A stretch of DNA of 47,385 bases from Bacillus crepusculi (GCF_014764715.1 NZ_JACXXE010000016.1:1-47385), one strand, 5' to 3'; numbered from the stretch's first letter, positions 35,695-43,538 are shown. Made by a program: numbers and translations. The notes: generated by a model not told the origin, from the letters alone.

Positions 35695-36927
35695 TCAATC
35701 GTAATGCTTTAACAAGATGGCTGAATTATGTCCTCCAAAACCAAATGAATTGGATAGCCCATATTTCAATGGAAGGTGTCTCGCTTCTAATACAACATCT
35801 AAGTTGCAATCTGGATCTTGCTTCTCTACATTGATAGTTGGCGGAATCATTCCTCGTCTCAAACTTTCGACTAAAGCAATTGCTTCTACTCCGCCGGCGG
35901 CACCAAACATGTGCCCAGTCATTGATTTGTTTGCCGTTGTTGGAATTTCACCTGAACGTTCACCAAATAATTTCTTAATCGCTAGAACTTCTGAACGATC
36001 ACCTACTTGTGTACTTGTTGCATGAGCACTAATAACATCAATTTCATCTGTTGATATATTTGCACTTCTCAATGCTTTCTTCATGGCTAAGTAGGCACCC
36101 TTACCTTCTGGGTGGGATGCTACCATATGATGAGCATCTGAACTAGCTCCGTACCCCACTACTTCACATAATATCGGCGCATCTCTAAGAATCGCGTTTT
36201 CTAATGATTCTAATACTAAGATACCTGCGCCTTCACTCATAACAAAGCCATCTCTATCTGTATCGAATGGACGGCTGGCTCGACTTGGGTCTTGGTTTCT
36301 AGTAGATAGTGCATGTGCGTTTCCAAAACTAGCCAAAGATATCTGTGAGACGGCAGCTTCTGCTCCTCCGGCAAATATAATATCTGCATCATCATTTCGG
36401 ATAGCATTGAAAGCTTCACCAATAGAGGTGTTCCCAATAGAACAAGCTGTGACTGGTGACAATGATGGCCCTTGTGCTCCTAATTTTATGCTGATTTGGG
36501 CCGCAGCTGCATTTGAAATCATCATGGGTACAAGGCTGGGGCTTACTCTCGAGGGACCTCGTTTATCTAATACATTCACATTATCAACAAGCGATTGGAT
36601 GCCCCCGATTCCTGAACCAACATATACCCCTAAACGTTCAAGATCAACATGATCTAACTGTAATTGTGAATGTTCTAATGCTTGTTCGGCTGCTGCTAAG
36701 GCAAATTGACTAAAACGATCTAATCGTTTTGCTTCTTTTCTTCCTAATATTTCATCTGCATCGAAATCACGAACGATTCCAGCTATTTTTGTTTTATAAT
36801 CAGTCGTATCAAAAGAATCAATGAGAGATATTCCCGATTGTCCTTTAATTAGTTGATTCCAAAAGCTATTTACATCATTTCCTAGTGGAGAAATAACTCC
36901 CATTCCAGTAATGACAACTCTTTTCAT
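35695..36927 (-). CDS. FabF-type beta-ketoacyl-ACP synthase II, stand-alone paralogue
   Basis: A 410-aa thiolase-fold condensing enzyme with an intact catalytic triad: Cys162 (VTACSIGNTSIGEAF), His302 (SAHATSTQVGDRSE) and His339 with Lys334 (ANKSMTGHMFGAAGG). It should elongate acyl-ACP with malonyl-ACP. The ATG at 36927 lies eight bases after AAGGAGG; an ATG two codons upstream is too close. The segment after the nucleophile (SIGNTSIG) differs from the ATGTxxIGDA usual in housekeeping FabF, and codon use is AT-rich. No fabH or ACP gene adjoins, so this is an accessory paralogue. It is divergent from an MmyB-like regulator. Confidence 0.88.
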   Translation of the reverse strand: MKRVVITGMGVISPLGNDVNSFWNQLIKGQSGISLIDSFDTTDYKTKIAGIVRDFDADEILGRKEAKRLDRFSQFALAAAEQALEHSQLQLDHVDLERLGVYVGSGIGGIQSLVDNVNVLDKRGPSRVSPSLVPMMISNAAAAQISIKLGAQGPSLSPVTACSIGNTSIGEAFNAIRNDDADIIFAGGAEAAVSQISLASFGNAHALSTRNQDPSRASRPFDTDRDGFVMSEGAGILVLESLENAILRDAPILCEVVGYGASSDAHHMVASHPEGKGAYLAMKKALRSANISTDEIDVISAHATSTQVGDRSEVLAIKKLFGERSGEIPTTANKSMTGHMFGAAGGVEAIALVESLRRGMIPPTINVEKQDPDCNLDVVLEARHLPLKYGLSNSFGFGGHNSAILLKHYD

Positions 36928-36967
36928 GATCATTCCCTCCTTGTTTTTATTAACTTTAGCCATTGTG

Positions 36968-37004
36968 TTATCCTATTACAAGTTGTTGTTTATCCTAGTA
37001 TAAT
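36968..37004 (+). promoter_or_regulatory. Promoter and direct repeats between fabF paralogue and MmyB-like gene
   Basis: TTACAA (36976-36981) and TATAAT (36999-37004) are spaced by 17 bases and would drive the regulator gene. TTATCCTA occurs twice, at 36968-36975 and 36990-36997, 22 bases apart and flanking the promoter spacer. The repeats are good operator candidates for the MmyB-like protein and could also control the divergent fabF-like gene. Confidence 0.55.
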
Positions 37005-37030
37005 TAATAATATTTTAAAGGGAGATCTGA

Positions 37031-37867
37031 ATGAAACCTGAAACAAGACTTCAAGCATTGTCAGAATTTCTAAAGAACCAACGTTCGAAAATTACGCCCC
37101 AAATGGTTGGTTTACCTGTAGGAACCCGCAGAAGAACACCAGGACTCAGAAGAGAAGAAGTAGCTCAACTAGCCGGTGTGAGTCTTACTTGGTATACATG
37201 GTTAGAACAAGGGAGAGATATAAAAGTATCTACTTCGGTATTAGATGCTATTTCTCGAGCATTACAATTAAATAACGATGAACGGAGATATTTGTACGCT
37301 TTAGCGTTAGAGGAAGGAGTGAAACAATCCTTTATCATTGAGGATGAGAAGGAAATCAGTCCGGCTTTAGTAAAAATTTTGCAGGAACTTCGTTATTGCC
37401 CAACGATTATATCTGATAGAAGAAGTCAGATTGTTGGGTGGAATCAAGCAGCAGCTAATGTATTTTTGGACTTTGAACAAATCATCCCTGCAGAAAGGAA
37501 TATCATACGCTTACTATTCGCAAGAAAGGAATTTAAAAGTTTAGCCGTGAATTGGGAGCATTTTGTTAGAGGATATATCGCAATATTTAGAACGTATTAT
37601 GGACAGTATGTGGCTGATGACTGGTATGAGCAATTTATAGAAGAAATGGAGCAGGCATATCCTGAGTTTCGTAAAATTTGGAATGAAAATGAGATAAGCT
37701 ATGCTCCTGAAGTATTAATTGAATTTCGTCATGCTAAGGTAGGTAAAATGTTGTTTAATCTCACTTCATTACAAGTGTATGGGGATGCTGATTTAAGATG
37801 CAGTGTCTATACTCCAGTTAAGGATACTGAAACTGAGCTTAAGTTAAAACGTTTAATTGAAGGCTAA
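37031..37867 (+). CDS. MmyB-like helix-turn-helix regulator
   Basis: A 278-aa regulator with an HTH_31 domain (residues about 10-85; GLRREEVAQLAGVSLTWYTWLEQGR) and a C-terminal MmyB-like PAS-type ligand domain (ISDRRSQIVGWNQAAANVF... to LTSLQVYGDADLRCSVYTP). Structures of related MmyB-like proteins contain bound fatty-acid-like ligands, from general knowledge, which fits its divergent partner, a ketoacyl-ACP synthase. The ATG follows AAAGGGAG. AT-rich codon use matches the partner gene, suggesting they arrived together. Confidence 0.85.
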   Translation: MKPETRLQALSEFLKNQRSKITPQMVGLPVGTRRRTPGLRREEVAQLAGVSLTWYTWLEQGRDIKVSTSVLDAISRALQLNNDERRYLYALALEEGVKQSFIIEDEKEISPALVKILQELRYCPTIISDRRSQIVGWNQAAANVFLDFEQIIPAERNIIRLLFARKEFKSLAVNWEHFVRGYIAIFRTYYGQYVADDWYEQFIEEMEQAYPEFRKIWNENEISYAPEVLIEFRHAKVGKMLFNLTSLQVYGDADLRCSVYTPVKDTETELKLKRLIEG

Positions 37868-37977
37868 CTATCGTTTGGAGAGAATGAGGAATCCTTCTTT
37901 AACTTTGTGTAGATTTTTAAAAAACAACGAGTATAGTTCCAATTGGTTATTTGTATTTGGATGAAGGCATGTCTGTT

Positions 37978-38053
37978 TGCTGAAGGAGGTATGGTGATTT
38001 TTCAGTGATGAGTGGGGTGGATTTTTGATTGTTTGGCATGAATTCACCTGCTT
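37978..38053 (-). pseudogene. Remnant of the 5' end of a yyaL copy
   Basis: The stretch 37979-38039 aligns without gaps to 35475-35535, the start of yyaL, with about 54 of 61 bases identical by eye, and similarity continues into the ribosome-binding region (CACCTGCTTTC against CACCTTCTTTC). Translated on the minus strand from an ATG at 38039, it reads [20 protein letters not shown] and then diverges and stops. The remaining gene-free sequence from 37868 to 38107 shows nothing else. Confidence 0.8.
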
Positions 38054-38107
38054 TCATATATTAATTTACTTTGTACTTTAACTTTAGTAAGACTTGTCTT
38101 TTTATAT

Positions 38108-38135
38108 AAAAAAATCCTCTTAAAGTAGAAGAGGA
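38108..38135 (-). terminator. Terminator of the ABC/DUF2712 operon
   Basis: On the minus strand TCCTCTT (38135-38129) pairs with AAGAGGA (38121-38115) and is followed by seven T residues. Confidence 0.88.
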
Positions 38136-38171
38136 CAAAAGGACGTATTTTTTTGATTGGAATAGTATATG

Positions 38172-38681
38172 TTACTTGAAGTAATCAATTTCCACAATGA
38201 ATTTCTCAACTGATACTCCATCGCTCCCAATCATATGAAGTTTAGGAGTTTTTAAATTTCCCTCACCATTATTTCCAAATGTAAAGGTGACTGTACCATT
38301 TAAATATTGATGAGGATTTATATCTTTAATTCTTTTCCCTGTCTTATTATTAATAAAGTCTATGGTCTGGGTTTCTTCCTCTCCCCTCATCATTCTATAA
38401 AATTCAGGATGTAGGGGAAGTTTATCGTTTGTTTTATTTTTTAATGTAAATGGTATGCGGTATTCAGTTATTTTATTTCTCATTTCATCAATGGTATTAA
38501 TTTTCTTAGCTTTTTTAAACGTATGACTTATTTTTAGAAATTCAAATGTTTCATTTGTCGTAAGGTTTTTTTCTGTTACTTTATATTTGGAGTATTCACT
38601 ATTCACTTGTTGATAGCGGAACATGCTGATTAAGATAAAAATTATAGTCATAACTGAAATTACTATTACTTTTTTTCTCAT
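38172..38681 (-). CDS. Membrane-anchored extracellular protein of unknown function
   Basis: A 169-aa protein with one N-terminal membrane segment (VIVISVMTIIFILISMF, residues 4-20) and a mostly hydrophilic extracellular part predicted to be beta-rich (NGTVTFTFGNNGEGNLKTPKLHM). I do not recognise the family. It is the last gene of the operon, overlapping the ATPase gene by four bases. The position next to an exporter suggests an immunity or accessory factor, which is inference. Confidence 0.6.
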   Translation of the reverse strand: MRKKVIVISVMTIIFILISMFRYQQVNSEYSKYKVTEKNLTTNETFEFLKISHTFKKAKKINTIDEMRNKITEYRIPFTLKNKTNDKLPLHPEFYRMMRGEEETQTIDFINNKTGKRIKDINPHQYLNGTVTFTFGNNGEGNLKTPKLHMIGSDGVSVEKFIVEIDYFK

Positions 38682-39346
38682 TTTTCTTTATCCCTATCAA
38701 CAATCGTTTCTTTTATAATTTCACCAGATTCAATATCATAAATCGTATCTGAAACCTTTTGAAGAGTTTCTTTATCATGGCTAGCGATCAAAATTGTTTT
38801 ACCTTCATTTTTTAATGTTACGAGTAATTGATGTACTATTTCGACTGCTTTCTCATCTAAAGCATTAGTAGGTTCATCTAAAATGAGCAAATCCGGTTTT
38901 TCCATCATTGCTTGAGCTATTCCCAAACGTTGTTTCATCCCAAGAGAATACTTTTTAAACTTTCTTTTGTCATTTGGATCAAGCCCTACACGAGAAATCA
39001 TAGCAGAAATTTCGTTATCGTTAATTTTATTCTGAATCATAGAGAGTAATTTTAGGTTAGCAAAACCAGTATATTCTGGGATAAAACCAGGATACTCTAT
39101 TAGTATTCCAACATTTTCGGGAAATGAGATGTCTCTGTGTAATTGTTTCCCACCTACAGTTACTTTTCCATCACTTGGTTTTACTAATCCGGATAATACA
39201 CGAAACAACATTGTTTTTCCGGATCCATTAGGTCCACGAAAACCATAAATATTCCCCTTTTTTAATGATAAGTTAATATTTTTAAGGACGTGGTTTTTTT
39301 TAATAAATTTGTTTAATGCCTCAATTTTAATATATTCTTCTGACAT
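38678..39346 (-). CDS. ABC transporter ATP-binding protein of the DUF2712 island
   Basis: A 222-aa ATPase with Walker A GPNGSGKT, signature YSLGMKQRLGIAQAMM, Walker B LLILDEPTNALDE and the switch histidine in ASHDKE. It is close to ATPases of the LanF/BcrA immunity-export type. The ATG at 39346 follows GAGGTG by six bases and is preferred over upstream in-frame codons. It is downstream of two permease genes and upstream of an anchored protein in one operon. Confidence 0.85.
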   Translation of the reverse strand: MSEEYIKIEALNKFIKKNHVLKNINLSLKKGNIYGFRGPNGSGKTMLFRVLSGLVKPSDGKVTVGGKQLHRDISFPENVGILIEYPGFIPEYTGFANLKLLSMIQNKINDNEISAMISRVGLDPNDKRKFKKYSLGMKQRLGIAQAMMEKPDLLILDEPTNALDEKAVEIVHQLLVTLKNEGKTILIASHDKETLQKVSDTIYDIESGEIIKETIVDRDKEK

Positions 39347-39360
39347 GAGTTTCACCTCGA

Positions 39361-40173
39361 TTAACATTCTTTTTCATGATCATTGCCGTATTCAGTTAAA
39401 AAATCTTGTTTGATAAAAATTTTATATGCTAGAAAAGTAAAAAGTAATCCAAAACCACTAAATAAATAAATCATTCTAGAAAATAAACCTGGTATAAGCC
39501 AAGATGTCATTTCTAATGACAGTGAGTCATTAATGAAAGAAAAACCAAAATAAACATTAAGCATTTTATCAAGAATCACAGCAGATGAAATGATAATAAA
39601 GCTGTATATATAATTTTTACTTAACAAATAGCAAACCACAACAAATAGTCCAATCAGGTAGAATGCCAATAAACTTGTAATCAGATATCTCATTAACATG
39701 ATATTAGATGAAAAGTATTCATCTAAAGGTAGTTGATCTCCATATATTAAGTATGGAGATCCTTTTGTAGATAGCCAAACGTTGTCCCACCTTCCTGACA
39801 GGAACCCACCCAAAAGGAAACCACCGATTAGGTATATAAGAGTGAATATTAGACAGATCCAAAAGACACGTAATAATAACGATAAAAATACTCTTTCTCT
39901 TTTTTGATAACGAACAAAACGAGAAGAGTCAAAAAAAGGTACGAATCCAAATGAAAAAAACATTAGAAAAAGAGGTAATACGGGAAAAACAAATGTATAA
40001 GAAGAGAAAAATAAATTTAAAGATTGTGGTATTCCCATTATTCCTTGCTGCGGTATACTTTCTTTGACTAAATATAAAATACAAAGCAAATAACAAAAAA
40101 ACCAAATGAATAATCGCACTTTATAACGGTATATATCGATTAAAACGATATGGAGTTCTTTAACGAATAACAT
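39361..40173 (-). CDS. ABC-2 type permease 2 of the DUF2712 island
   Basis: A 270-aa integral membrane protein with six or seven helices and a substantial extracellular loop (GRWDNVWLSTKGSPYLIYGDQLPLDEYF, about residues 125-155). The sequence is AT-rich with many Phe and Leu residues. It overlaps the preceding permease gene by 14 bases, showing tight coupling. Assigned to the ABC-2 class by topology and neighbourhood only. Confidence 0.65.
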   Translation of the reverse strand: MLFVKELHIVLIDIYRYKVRLFIWFFCYLLCILYLVKESIPQQGIMGIPQSLNLFFSSYTFVFPVLPLFLMFFSFGFVPFFDSSRFVRYQKRERVFLSLLLRVFWICLIFTLIYLIGGFLLGGFLSGRWDNVWLSTKGSPYLIYGDQLPLDEYFSSNIMLMRYLITSLLAFYLIGLFVVVCYLLSKNYIYSFIIISSAVILDKMLNVYFGFSFINDSLSLEMTSWLIPGLFSRMIYLFSGFGLLFTFLAYKIFIKQDFLTEYGNDHEKEC

Positions 40174-40966
40174 TCTTTTTAACCCCTAGAATGTATAATG
40201 AAAAACTTAACATAAATCCGATAAACAAGTGTAAAACAAGACTTGCTAGACTCACACCATCAGTAGCCTGTTGTTGCAAGAAGCTTGTTGATATCATTTC
40301 TTGATGACCTATTGTTGAAAGTACCATATTTATGACATATAAACTTGCAAAAGGTGTAAGTAGAACGATAAATGCTTTTTTAATAAACATTCCAAATCCC
40401 AAAGCTATACTTGCAAACATACCAGAGAAAATACCAATCAATATTACATATAAAAGCATATGAACAAAGGGATGTGTATAATATAGATCTGGTAAGAAAG
40501 TATTATCAGATGCCAAAGGCATCTCATTGTTAATCGCTCTATCTGGTTTTATATTTGGAAGTCTCATGAAAGACAAATAGATATTTAATAATAAAGGAAA
40601 GACAGCTGTGGTCACACCAGCTAAAAAGTTTATGAGAAACAAGCTAAAGAAATATTGTCTGTGTTTTCCTCTAATAATTAAAAAACGAATAAAACCAGTT
40701 GAACGATCTCTTGAGTACAGATCTGAAAATGGAAGTGTTGCTAAAATTGGTAATAAGAACATGTAAAGTGCTGGATAATCTGATATTCCACCAATTCCTA
40801 TCCATTTTGTATAAGGGGTAAAAGAAATTCCTCCAGTAAGTTCTAAATGTTCTTTTAGTGGCATTTCTTCTGTCCAAAAATATGCAATTGCTAGAATTGC
40901 ACCAATGGCTAATGATATGTAAAAAGATGGGCGTTTTATTAATCGTAATATAAGCAAATAAAACAT
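40160..40966 (-). CDS. ABC-2 type permease 1 of the DUF2712 island
   Basis: A 268-aa membrane protein with about six helices. The segment LPFSDLYSRDRSTGFIRFLIIRGKHRQYFFSLFLINFLAG is the ABC-2 coupling-region pattern. The ATG at 40966 is preferred over one at 40978 because GGAGAG lies five bases upstream. It follows an inverted repeat that separates it from the DUF2712-like gene. Two different permeases plus one ATPase recall LanFEG-type immunity transporters, but no lantibiotic synthetase gene is present. Confidence 0.68.
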   Translation of the reverse strand: MFYLLILRLIKRPSFYISLAIGAILAIAYFWTEEMPLKEHLELTGGISFTPYTKWIGIGGISDYPALYMFLLPILATLPFSDLYSRDRSTGFIRFLIIRGKHRQYFFSLFLINFLAGVTTAVFPLLLNIYLSFMRLPNIKPDRAINNEMPLASDNTFLPDLYYTHPFVHMLLYVILIGIFSGMFASIALGFGMFIKKAFIVLLTPFASLYVINMVLSTIGHQEMISTSFLQQQATDGVSLASLVLHLFIGFMLSFSLYILGVKKNVIR

Positions 40967-41004
40967 GTATCTCTCCATTTCGTTTATTTAAAAATAAATA
41001 TAGA

Positions 41005-41030
41005 AGCGACTCAGTTAATTCTGAGTCGCT
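41005..41030 (-). terminator. Inverted repeat between the secreted-protein gene and the ABC genes
   Basis: A perfect 10-bp stem (AGCGACTCAG with CTGAGTCGCT, 6-base loop) lies 43 bases after the DUF2712-like gene on the minus strand. It is followed by an interrupted T-rich stretch rather than a clean T-run, so it may be a partial terminator or an mRNA-stabilising hairpin. Confidence 0.6.
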
Positions 41031-41072
41031 GTGTCACATAGTTCTCTTTTGAATTTAAAGAGCCTAATAGAA

Positions 41073-41510
41073 TCAAGGGCTTTTTGGATCGTAATCGGGA
41101 CTCCATTTGCCATTAGCATGACCAGCTGCATTCTTCTTAGCACCTATCGTAACAAATGGTGTTCCTATTCCTAAGAATGTTTTTTCAACTGCCAAATTGT
41201 ATAGGAGTTTTTTTCCTTTATAATTTTTTTGAATTGTATAATAGTGGCCACCTGAAACATCCTTTCCTTTAGATCTGGCCCAAGCTTCATATGAAGTATT
41301 ATTCTCTGTACTTTTCATATAATAGTAAGATTTAGTATATTTCATTCTAGAATCTGTTTCGTCATATGGATTTCCTTTTAAAAATCTAAAATTATATTTA
41401 GTATCTTCATAGTTTGCGGTCGGTTCTCCTGCATAGACATGCACAATTCCTATAGTAGAAAAGGTTACTCCTAGAATTAAAGTTAGGCTAATGATTATTT
41501 TGTTTTTCAA
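41073..41510 (-). CDS. Secreted DUF2712-like protein
   Basis: A 145-aa exported protein with a signal peptide (residues 1-27, cleavage after VYA) and a mature part of about 118 residues, basic, rich in Tyr, Lys and Gly and without cysteine. The C-terminal GAKKNAAGHANGKWSPD matches the remembered end of DUF2712 family proteins, which are of unknown function. It starts with TTG behind GAGGTGA, which overlaps the stop codon of the lipoprotein gene, so the two are translationally coupled. An antimicrobial or signalling role is suggested only by the linked ABC genes. Confidence 0.6.
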   Translation of the reverse strand: MKNKIIISLTLILGVTFSTIGIVHVYAGEPTANYEDTKYNFRFLKGNPYDETDSRMKYTKSYYYMKSTENNTSYEAWARSKGKDVSGGHYYTIQKNYKGKKLLYNLAVEKTFLGIGTPFVTIGAKKNAAGHANGKWSPDYDPKSP

Positions 41511-41521
41511 CTGTCTTCACC

Positions 41522-42097
41522 TCATTGTTTACTTACAATTAAGTATTTATCTGCGACACCTATGCAATTATTATCTTTATTTAGCCAAATCATTCTTAAT
41601 GCTATTTCTGCTTTCTGACCTTTGAATGTTGGTAAATTAATTAAATAATCGTGATCTACATCTGATCTATCATAAGGTTGTTCCCATTGATGAGTAACTC
41701 CTCTATCATCTTTCAATTTTCCCAAGATTTTTGATGGGGGAGGTTCTTTTTGACTAAAGGTCATCGCTAATTCATAATTTTTAGGAAGTGGTCCAACTTC
41801 AATATCCTCTCCTTTGAAAACATTCTCAATTGCCACATCATTATTCTTTATCTGACCTTGATAATAATGATCCTCTTTCAGATTTTCCCAAAATATAACT
41901 TTAAAAAGACTTTGCTTTTGTTCAGTATCAAAATAGAATATTTTAGAATCATCCTTTGTGCTATTATCCAAATCTTCTATACTTACAGAAGGATCTGGAG
42001 CTTTGTCTTTAATTGTGTTATTGAAATTACTTGATTGACAAGCACTAATCAAAGATATCATTATTAAAATTAATAAAAATGTAAATAACTTTTTCAC
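41522..42097 (-). CDS. Putative lipoprotein heading the DUF2712/ABC operon
   Basis: A 191-aa protein with a lipoprotein signal (KKLFTFLLILIMISLISAC, lipidated Cys20) and a soluble extracellular domain of unknown family (FKVIFWENLKEDHYYQGQI...). The GTG at 42097 is favoured because GGGGAAAATA precedes it; an ATG at 42118 is an alternative without ribosome-binding site. It is the first gene of the minus-strand operon. Lipoproteins in such places often serve as bacteriocin immunity proteins, which would fit but is not demonstrated. Confidence 0.6.
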   Translation of the reverse strand: MKKLFTFLLILIMISLISACQSSNFNNTIKDKAPDPSVSIEDLDNSTKDDSKIFYFDTEQKQSLFKVIFWENLKEDHYYQGQIKNNDVAIENVFKGEDIEVGPLPKNYELAMTFSQKEPPPSKILGKLKDDRGVTHQWEQPYDRSDVDHDYLINLPTFKGQKAEIALRMIWLNKDNNCIGVADKYLIVSKQ

Positions 42098-42123
42098 TAT
42101 TTTCCCCACTAAAACCATAATTT

Positions 42124-42213
42124 GTACCGGTACGTGAGAATTATACAATAAAACAAAGAAAAATACACCTTTTTTTGTATTTTTTTATTTAAAATGCTAT
42201 GTTATGCTATGTT
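42124..42213. promoter_or_regulatory. Divergent promoter region with palindrome and tandem repeats
   Basis: For the plus-strand gene, TTGTAT (42175-42180) and TATGTT (42198-42203) are 17 bases apart. The decamer ATGCTATGTT is repeated exactly in tandem at 42194-42203 and 42204-42213, covering the -10 box. For the minus-strand operon a -10 TATAAT lies at 42145-42140, and the perfect palindrome GTACCGGTAC (42124-42133) lies at its transcription start. Both are operator candidates. Confidence 0.5.
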
Positions 42214-42243
42214 CTAGTTAGTTGATAAGAGAGGGCTTTTTAC

Positions 42244-43077
42244 ATGATTGGTTTATTATTACTTTTTAAAAGAGATATGATTCTTGGGTTTCATAGAACT
42301 ACAAAGACTTTTATCATTATATCTATTCTAGGGTTGTTTAATTTCCTATACTACCTTTATTTTCTGCATATTAGTTTAACTAAAAGTAATGTTGCATTTT
42401 GGGATGTTATTGGTAAAACCTTTGCGGGTGTTCCCTTTAAACTTGTCGAACAACAAACAATTGAATTTCCTTTTGGATGGATTATATTTCAATTAAGTGG
42501 TGCAATATTGGTCAATACTTTTATAAAAGAAGATCTATTTGCCCATAGTGCCTTTATTAGAGTTAGAACAAAGTCAATATTTAAATTGTGGATAAGTAAA
42601 CTATTATTTGGTTCCACCGCAATATTGATCTTTTACATAATAATATTGTCCTTAACCTGGTTTGTATGGAAGTTGAGTGGGGGCACAGTAAATAACCTGA
42701 CAGATTACGGCGAGAGTATTTTAAGATATTCGTCCTTTCAATTCTCTTATAGTCAAATTATTGTTTATTCAATTCTCTTAAATATAGCTGGCACATTTCT
42801 TTTCACTTTTATCTTTGCTTTTTTAACATTAATTTTTAAAACAATTTATAGTTTCATAATTTGTATCTGTATTTTATTTCTTTCCATTTTCTCAGATAAT
42901 CCAATGCTACTTGGGAATGAATTTATGCTGATTAGGCATCCTATGTTTGGTTTATCTCCAGTTGTCTCAATTATTATGATACTAATTATAGTTCCTATTC
43001 TCTGTATTGTTTTTTCGATAGTTGGGGGAATTTATCTATCTAAGTATGATTTAATAAGTGATACGGAAAAGGAATGA
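42244..43077 (+). CDS. Divergent ABC-2-like membrane protein
   Basis: A 277-aa protein with six or seven predicted helices and an AT-rich, Phe/Ile-rich sequence like the permeases of the opposite operon. The segment IKEDLFAHSAFIRVRTKSIFKLWISKLLFG corresponds to the ABC-2 coupling region (compare the RGKH segment of permease 1). It shares the divergent promoter region with the lipoprotein gene. It probably belongs to the same island, as a third permease or a sensor component. Confidence 0.6.
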   Translation: MIGLLLLFKRDMILGFHRTTKTFIIISILGLFNFLYYLYFLHISLTKSNVAFWDVIGKTFAGVPFKLVEQQTIEFPFGWIIFQLSGAILVNTFIKEDLFAHSAFIRVRTKSIFKLWISKLLFGSTAILIFYIIILSLTWFVWKLSGGTVNNLTDYGESILRYSSFQFSYSQIIVYSILLNIAGTFLFTFIFAFLTLIFKTIYSFIICICILFLSIFSDNPMLLGNEFMLIRHPMFGLSPVVSIIMILIIVPILCIVFSIVGGIYLSKYDLISDTEKE

Positions 43078-43157
43078 GATTTTATAACCCTATAGTATCC
43101 TGGAGATTTTGAAATCTAAATTTACTCGATCTATGGAGGAATAAAGTACTTAAAATT

Positions 43158-43202
43158 GAGGAGCTGCTGTGATATTTATATCAGTAGTTCTTCTTTTTAA
43201 TA
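43158..43202 (+). terminator. Terminator after the divergent membrane protein gene
   Basis: GAGGAGCTGCTG...TGATAT pairs with ATATCA...GTAGTTCTTC (a few G-U pairs) and is followed by TTTTTAAT. It separates the AT-rich island from the sulfur operon. Confidence 0.75.
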
Positions 43203-43214
43203 CCATCATCATGT

Positions 43215-43243
43215 TTGACTAAATACCTATCAGGGTATACTAT
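43215..43243 (+). promoter_or_regulatory. CstR promoter and operator 1
   Basis: TTGACT (43215-43220) and TACTAT (43238-43243) are 17 bases apart. The operator ATACCTATCAGGGTAT (43223-43238) fills the spacer between the two boxes, so a bound repressor would block polymerase. The pattern is ATACC-N6-GGTAT. Confidence 0.75.
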
Positions 43244-43277
43244 CTGATCATAGGGAAAAGAGAAAGGAGTGTTAAAC

Positions 43278-43538
43278 GTGGAATATAATCAACAGATGAA
43301 GAACCGTCTTCGCCGGATTGAAGGGCAAATTAAAGGGGTTCTTGCGATGATGGAGCAGGGAAAGGATTGCCGCGAAGTGGTCACGCAGCTATCTGCATCT
43401 CGTAATGCGATTGACCGGGCGATGGGTGTGATTGTGAGTACAAATCTTGAGCAGTGTGTCCGTGAAAGTCTTGAGCAAGGTAAGGATACGGAGGGTCTTG
43501 TGAAAGAAGCGGTCGAGCTCTTGGTGAAAAGCCGGTAA
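43278..43538 (+). CDS. cstR: Persulfide-sensing repressor CstR (CsoR family, YrkD-like)
   Basis: An 86-aa all-helical repressor of the CsoR/RcnR family. Two cysteines, Cys31 (GKDCREVV) and Cys60 (NLEQCVRE), are present, while the copper-ligand histidine of CsoR four residues before the second cysteine is Asn56. This combination defines the CstR subgroup, which responds to hydrogen sulfide and persulfides by forming interprotomer di- or trisulfides. The GTG at 43278 lies nine bases after AAAGGAG. It is followed by the genes it should control: DsrE-like, rhodanese, TusA-rhodanese, persulfide dioxygenase-like, TusA and TauE. Confidence 0.9.
   Translation: MEYNQQMKNRLRRIEGQIKGVLAMMEQGKDCREVVTQLSASRNAIDRAMGVIVSTNLEQCVRESLEQGKDTEGLVKEAVELLVKSR

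Noticed and set aside
41073..41510. Lactococcin 972-type bacteriocin
   Set aside because: The size class and the neighbouring ABC genes recall that family, but the mature sequence lacks its characteristic pattern, and the C-terminus fits DUF2712 better.
38172..42097. Complete lantibiotic gene cluster
   Set aside because: The ABC set resembles LanFEG, but there is no LanB, LanC, LanM, leader protease or cysteine-containing precursor peptide.
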